Below are positions 58,164-60,704 of a DNA stretch of 60,704 nucleotides, in pieces (position 1 is the first letter of the stretch; each line of letters begins with the position of its first letter). Under the pieces are notes generated by a model, which saw only the letters and a list, made by a program, of their open reading frames with translations, had not been told where the DNA came from and searched no databases. The stretch lies in assembly GCA_002298915.1 (NCBI GenBank), contig DBML01000030.1, positions 1-60,704 of the forward strand, written 5' to 3'. A program made the position numbers and the translations under genes. Source of the DNA: Clostridium sp. UBA699 (GTDB taxonomy: Bacteria > Bacillota > Clostridia > Clostridiales > Clostridiaceae).

Positions 58164-58192
58164 AGGATAGCAGACTGCCGGCAAATTGTCAA
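58164..58192 (-). promoter_or_regulatory. Sigma-A promoter of the TM1266-type gene
   Basis: TTGACA, exactly 17 bases and TATCCT on the minus strand. Between it and the terminator lies an unassigned leader of about 150 bases. Confidence 0.75.
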
Positions 58193-58296
58193 ACAAAATT
58201 GCCGGTCACGCTTTTCGGCACCGAGGCATCGTAGTCGCCGTATGCCGTCTCGGCAGCACCTGCATCCCATTATGCGAAATAGAAGGAGGGCTCAGA

Positions 58297-58392
58297 ATGA
58301 TGTTGAGAGAAAAAAGCAAAGACATTATGGCCGGACCCAGCATGAACAAGACTTTTATCCGGGAAGGAGGTGCATCCAAAAATGGAGCATAA
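58297..58392 (+). CDS. Small protein coupled to the sigma factor gene (31 residues)
   Basis: The frame begins MMLREKSKDIMAGPSM and ends REGGASKNGA. AGAAGGAGGG lies seven bases before the first ATG. Its last codons contain the ribosome site of the sigma factor gene, and its stop overlaps that gene's start by 11 bases, so translation of the two is probably coupled. It has no membrane helix or known motif. It could be a regulator of the sigma factor or simply a leader frame. Confidence 0.55.
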   Translation: MMLREKSKDIMAGPSMNKTFIREGGASKNGA

Positions 58393-58930
58393 GCTGATGG
58401 AGAAGCTGGTCATAAGGGCGCAGCAGTGCGACAGCTCGGCAGCCCTGGAGCTTCTTGAGGACTTCACTCCTTTCATAATAAGCACGGCGAGGAAGCTCTA
58501 CATAGTGAACAACGACCTCGAGGACCTTGTGCAGATAGGCCGTCTGTCCTTCCTGACGGCACTGAGCAAATACGACACCGACCGGGAGTTCTGCTTCCCT
58601 TCATACGCTGTCAACGCTGTCAGGAACAACTACCACCACCTGGTGAGGAAGGCCGCCGAGAAGAACTTCGAACCGGGGTGCAGCGAATTTGAGCACCTGG
58701 CATCAGACGAGGACATTGAAGAGGACCTCATAAGGAAGGAGTCCCGAGAGATCCTGATGGGTCACCTCGACTCCCTGCCTCAGGAGGACCGCTCACTGAT
58801 AGAATGGTTCTACTTCAGGAACGGAAGCATCGGAGAGTACGCCAAAGCTTGCGGAGCCAGCTACAACTCGGTAGTCAAGAGGAAGCAGAGGGTTCTGTCC
58901 AGGCTGCGGAAGGCCATGTCTGGCATTTAG
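58382..58930 (+). CDS. Small sigma-70 family RNA polymerase sigma factor
   Basis: This 182-residue protein has region 2 (LVQIGRLSFLTALSKYDTDR, then FPSYAVNAVRNNYHHLVRK) and a region 4 helix-turn-helix (GSIGEYAKACGASYNSVVKR). It lacks the longer regions 1 and 3, resembling clostridial group 4/5 factors. The ATG at 58382 has GGAGG nine bases upstream; an earlier GTG at 58370 overlaps that site. Its target genes are unknown. It overlaps the small gene before it. Confidence 0.82.
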   Translation: MEHKLMEKLVIRAQQCDSSAALELLEDFTPFIISTARKLYIVNNDLEDLVQIGRLSFLTALSKYDTDREFCFPSYAVNAVRNNYHHLVRKAAEKNFEPGCSEFEHLASDEDIEEDLIRKESREILMGHLDSLPQEDRSLIEWFYFRNGSIGEYAKACGASYNSVVKRKQRVLSRLRKAMSGI

Positions 58931-58955
58931 CGTTCAAAAATGGAAAATTGTTGTA

Positions 58956-58984
58956 TTGGATCCATGCAAGTTGTAAAATATAAT
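58956..58984 (+). promoter_or_regulatory. Sigma-A promoter of the Spo0E-like gene
   Basis: TTGGAT, exactly 17 bases and TATAAT, 40 bases before the start codon. Confidence 0.75.
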
Positions 58985-59023
58985 AGATGACCAACAATCT
59001 ATAAGGAGGAGGTATGGCTGGCA

Positions 59024-59194
59024 ATGGATACTGAAAGGGAAAAGATAATCGCCCAGCTCAAGAGGGAGCAGCTCGACCTCAACGAGATGATGAACAACTA
59101 CTGCGAGATGTCTCCCGAGGAAAAGGAAAAAGTCCTCCGCAAAAGCAGAGAACTCGATCAAACAATATTGAGGTACTACAGGGAGCTTGACTAG
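59024..59194 (+). CDS. Spo0E-like sporulation regulatory protein
   Basis: This 56-residue protein is a two-helix Spo0E-family phosphatase. The first helix is MDTEREKIIAQLKREQLDLN, and the second carries the signature SRELD (S-x-x-x-D) in LRKSRELDQTILRYYREL. Members dephosphorylate Spo0A~P and delay sporulation. AGGAGGAGG precedes the ATG by 11 bases; a nearer ATG is out of frame. The stop codon overlaps the convergent galE stop (CTAG). Confidence 0.88.
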   Translation: MDTEREKIIAQLKREQLDLNEMMNNYCEMSPEEKEKVLRKSRELDQTILRYYRELD

Positions 59195-60210
59195 CTCTCA
59201 GAATCATACCCGTTTTTATTGGACTCCTGCCAGCGCCAAGAATCCCTGCACATGTCGGTGAGGTTCTTCTCCGCTTTCCAGTTGAGTTCCTTCAAGGCCC
59301 TGGACGGATCTGCATAGCAGGTCGCTATGTCTCCGGGCCTTCTTTCTGTCAGCATATATGGTATGGTGACGCCCGTGGCTTCCTCGAAAGCCTTCACAAC
59401 GTCCAGCACGCTGTAGCCTGTACCTGTGCCGAGGTTGTAGACCTTCACGCCTTTCGACCCCAGGATCTTCTCGAGCGCCTTCAGGTGCCCGATCGCCAGG
59501 TCTACTACGTGGATGTAGTCCCTTACGCCAGTGCCATCGTGGGTGTCGTAGTCGGAGCCGAAAACGCTCAGCTTCTCCCTCTTGCCGACGGCCACCTGTG
59601 TGATGTACGGCATAAGGTTGTTAGGTATCCCGTTAGGGTCCTCGCCTATCCTTCCGCTCTCGTGTGCGCCGATAGGGTTGAAGTACCTCAGCAGAGCTAT
59701 GCTCCAGGAATGGTCAGCGAACTCAACGTCCTTGAGTATGTTCTCGATCATGAGCTTCGTGCTTCCGTAAGGGTTTGTTGTGCTGAGCGGCATGTCCTCG
59801 GTGAGAGGCGAGACGTTGTTCATCCCGTAGACCGTTGCCGAAGAGCTGAAAACTATGCTCTTTACGCTGTACTTCTCCATGAGCTCGCAGAGCACAAGCG
59901 TCCCCGTTATGTTGTTGTGGTAGTACATGAGAGGCTTCTCGACGGATTCACCGACGGCCTTGAGACCGGCGAAGTGTATCACAGCCTCTATGGCGTTCTC
60001 TGCGAACACCTTTTCAAGAGCCTCCCTGTCGAGAAGGTCAGCTTCGTAAAATTTGAAATCCCTGTTCGTGAGTTCCTTTATCCTTTTAAGCACTTCCGGC
60101 TTGCTGTTTGAGAAATTGTCCACGATTATGATATCGTAGCCTGCGTTCAAAAGTTCCACCGAGGTGTGGCTTCCAATATAGCCAGCTCCCCCTGTTACCA
60201 AAATTGACAT
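59191..60210 (-). CDS. galE: UDP-glucose 4-epimerase GalE
   Basis: GalE interconverts UDP-glucose and UDP-galactose with bound NAD. The 339 residues show the Rossmann motif VTGGAGYIGSHT at the N-terminus, the catalytic Ser/Thr in VFSSSATVYG and the NPYGSTKLMIE Tyr-Lys pair. The C-terminal substrate-binding part includes TERRPGDIATCYADPS. AGGAGGTAAAGACA precedes the ATG. No other Leloir genes are near, so it probably serves surface polysaccharide synthesis. Confidence 0.95.
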   Translation of the reverse strand: MSILVTGGAGYIGSHTSVELLNAGYDIIIVDNFSNSKPEVLKRIKELTNRDFKFYEADLLDREALEKVFAENAIEAVIHFAGLKAVGESVEKPLMYYHNNITGTLVLCELMEKYSVKSIVFSSSATVYGMNNVSPLTEDMPLSTTNPYGSTKLMIENILKDVEFADHSWSIALLRYFNPIGAHESGRIGEDPNGIPNNLMPYITQVAVGKREKLSVFGSDYDTHDGTGVRDYIHVVDLAIGHLKALEKILGSKGVKVYNLGTGTGYSVLDVVKAFEEATGVTIPYMLTERRPGDIATCYADPSRALKELNWKAEKNLTDMCRDSWRWQESNKNGYDSES

Positions 60211-60334
60211 TGTCTTTACCTCCTGAATTTGCTCCTACAATTATAACATATTTTTGGAAAAAGGGCAGGGAATATGTTTAGATTTTTTGCCCCTGGCAAT
60301 AATGCTATTAAAATATATTTTGGGAGGTATTGCT

Positions 60335-60667
60335 TTGAACAAGGTGTCACTCATAGGAAATCTGGTAAGAGACGCCGAGGCGTTCCATGTAAAGGACGGC
60401 TCCAGGAGCGTCATAAAATTCACCATCGGTGTCAACAGCAGCTACACTAAGAAGGACGGCGAAAAGGATGTGGATTTCATCCCCGTTTCTTACTGGACGA
60501 ACAGCGCCGACAACATCCTGCCCTACCTGGCAAAGGGGAAGCAGGTGGCGGTGTCCGGAGAGATCAAGACCAGCAGCTTCACCAGCGAGGACGGGCAGAA
60601 GCGCTACGTCACCGACGTTAGGGCGTCCAACGTCCAGTTCCTGGGCGGCTCGCAGCGCGGGCAGTGA
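60335..60667 (+). CDS. ssb: Single-stranded DNA-binding protein without acidic tail
   Basis: This 110-residue protein is an SSB OB-fold: LNKVSLIGNLVRDAEAFHVK, VIKFTIGVNSSYTKKDG, DFIPVSYWTNSADNI and GKQVAVSGEIKTSSF. The start is TTG at 60335 with TGGGAGG seven bases upstream. It ends soon after the fold (VQFLGGSQRGQ), so the flexible linker and acidic DDDIPF-type tip that recruit repair and replication proteins are absent. It is probably a secondary SSB rather than the replication SSB. Confidence 0.88.
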   Translation: MNKVSLIGNLVRDAEAFHVKDGSRSVIKFTIGVNSSYTKKDGEKDVDFIPVSYWTNSADNILPYLAKGKQVAVSGEIKTSSFTSEDGQKRYVTDVRASNVQFLGGSQRGQ

Positions 60668-60673
60668 TAAAGG

Positions 60674-60704
60674 CCTGGGCAGAACATGCTTTGTTCTGCC
60701 CAGG
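60674..60704 (+). terminator. Terminator hairpin at the window edge
   Basis: CCTGGGCAGAACA pairs with TGTTCTGCCCAGG directly after the ssb stop. The expected T run would lie outside the window. Confidence 0.6.

Noticed and set aside
58200..58290. Possible riboswitch before the small sigma-factor operon
   Set aside because: A CCGAGGCAT/ATGCCGTCTCGG stem is visible, but no motif of a known class (c-di-GMP, SAM, cobalamin, molybdenum cofactor) could be matched.
1..60704. tRNA genes and CRISPR repeats
   Set aside because: Reading both strands gave no cloverleaf with a TTCGA/TTCAA T-loop context or a CCA-type end, and no short direct-repeat array.

Overview
The window looks like a chromosomal segment of an endospore-forming, anaerobic, Gram-positive bacterium of the Clostridia. 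The evidence is the sporulation genes (Spo0M, Spo0E-like), MurT/GatD, ClpB, YitT and YhfC membrane proteins, strong AGGAGG ribosome sites, sigma-A promoters of TTGNNN-17-TANNAT type, the minimal SufBC pair and a TM1266-type [FeFe]-hydrogenase-system regulator. Coding DNA is about half G+C and strongly prefers AGG for Arg. I cannot name the species.

Layout. 1-7.5 kb: envelope and housekeeping genes (phosphodiesterase, CPBP protease, UppP, Fic-like protein, EamA transporter, CapA-like protein, MurT/GatD). 7.5-18.3 kb: CarD, FMN reductase, ClpB, two tandem HTH-TPR regulators, RNase HI, a DUF1232 protein, a rhomboid protease and YitT. 18.4-22.5 kb: a Mn2+ riboswitch with a GDT1-family exporter, a NeuC-type epimerase group, and a DUF1659/DUF2922/YvrJ trio. 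22.5-30.7 kb: a GGDEF-EAL sensor, a frameshifted cupin-PocR-AraC regulator, IlvD and a sigma-54 activator. 30.7-43.7 kb: one long minus-strand operon for a molybdenum hydroxylase (aldehyde oxidoreductase type) with its MoeA-like, FAD/Fe-S, methyltransferase, radical SAM, CoA-ligase, XdhC and cytidylyltransferase-like partners. It is headed by a sigma-54 promoter with an upstream palindrome. 43.7-51 kb: Spo0M, a VWA/macrodomain pair, SufBC, chorismate mutase, and an IS1595-like element with a related 85-bp MITE. 51-55 kb: a polyamine ABC transporter with a fused PotC-PotD. 55-57.6 kb: the most unusual region, described below. 57.7-60.7 kb: TM1266 regulator, a small sigma factor, Spo0E-like protein, GalE and a tail-less SSB.

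The 55.1-57.6 kb region carries five complete two-aptamer glycine riboswitches in a row on the minus strand. Each ends in its own terminator built on the same GAGGATATGTG-type stem, and four of the five have a clear sigma-A promoter. None is followed by gcvT, a glycine reductase gene or a transporter. Behind them lie only tiny open frames: four hydrophobic peptides of 13-16 residues that all start M-S-[IVL]-[IV] behind near-identical ribosome sites, and two related KEYL..SFN peptides of 25 and 30 residues. Two 75-bp palindromic elements with the same core as the KEYL genes lie between units. I read this as a glycine-responsive cassette array that makes tiny, probably membrane-active peptides; the peptides' function is unknown.

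The molybdenum hydroxylase operon and the sigma-54 activator gene just downstream of it probably form one regulon. The sequence suggests dedicated cofactor maturation (MoeA-like, XdhC, MocA-like) plus a less understood set (radical SAM, methyltransferase, CoA ligase, GCAxxG protein) that recurs beside such enzymes.
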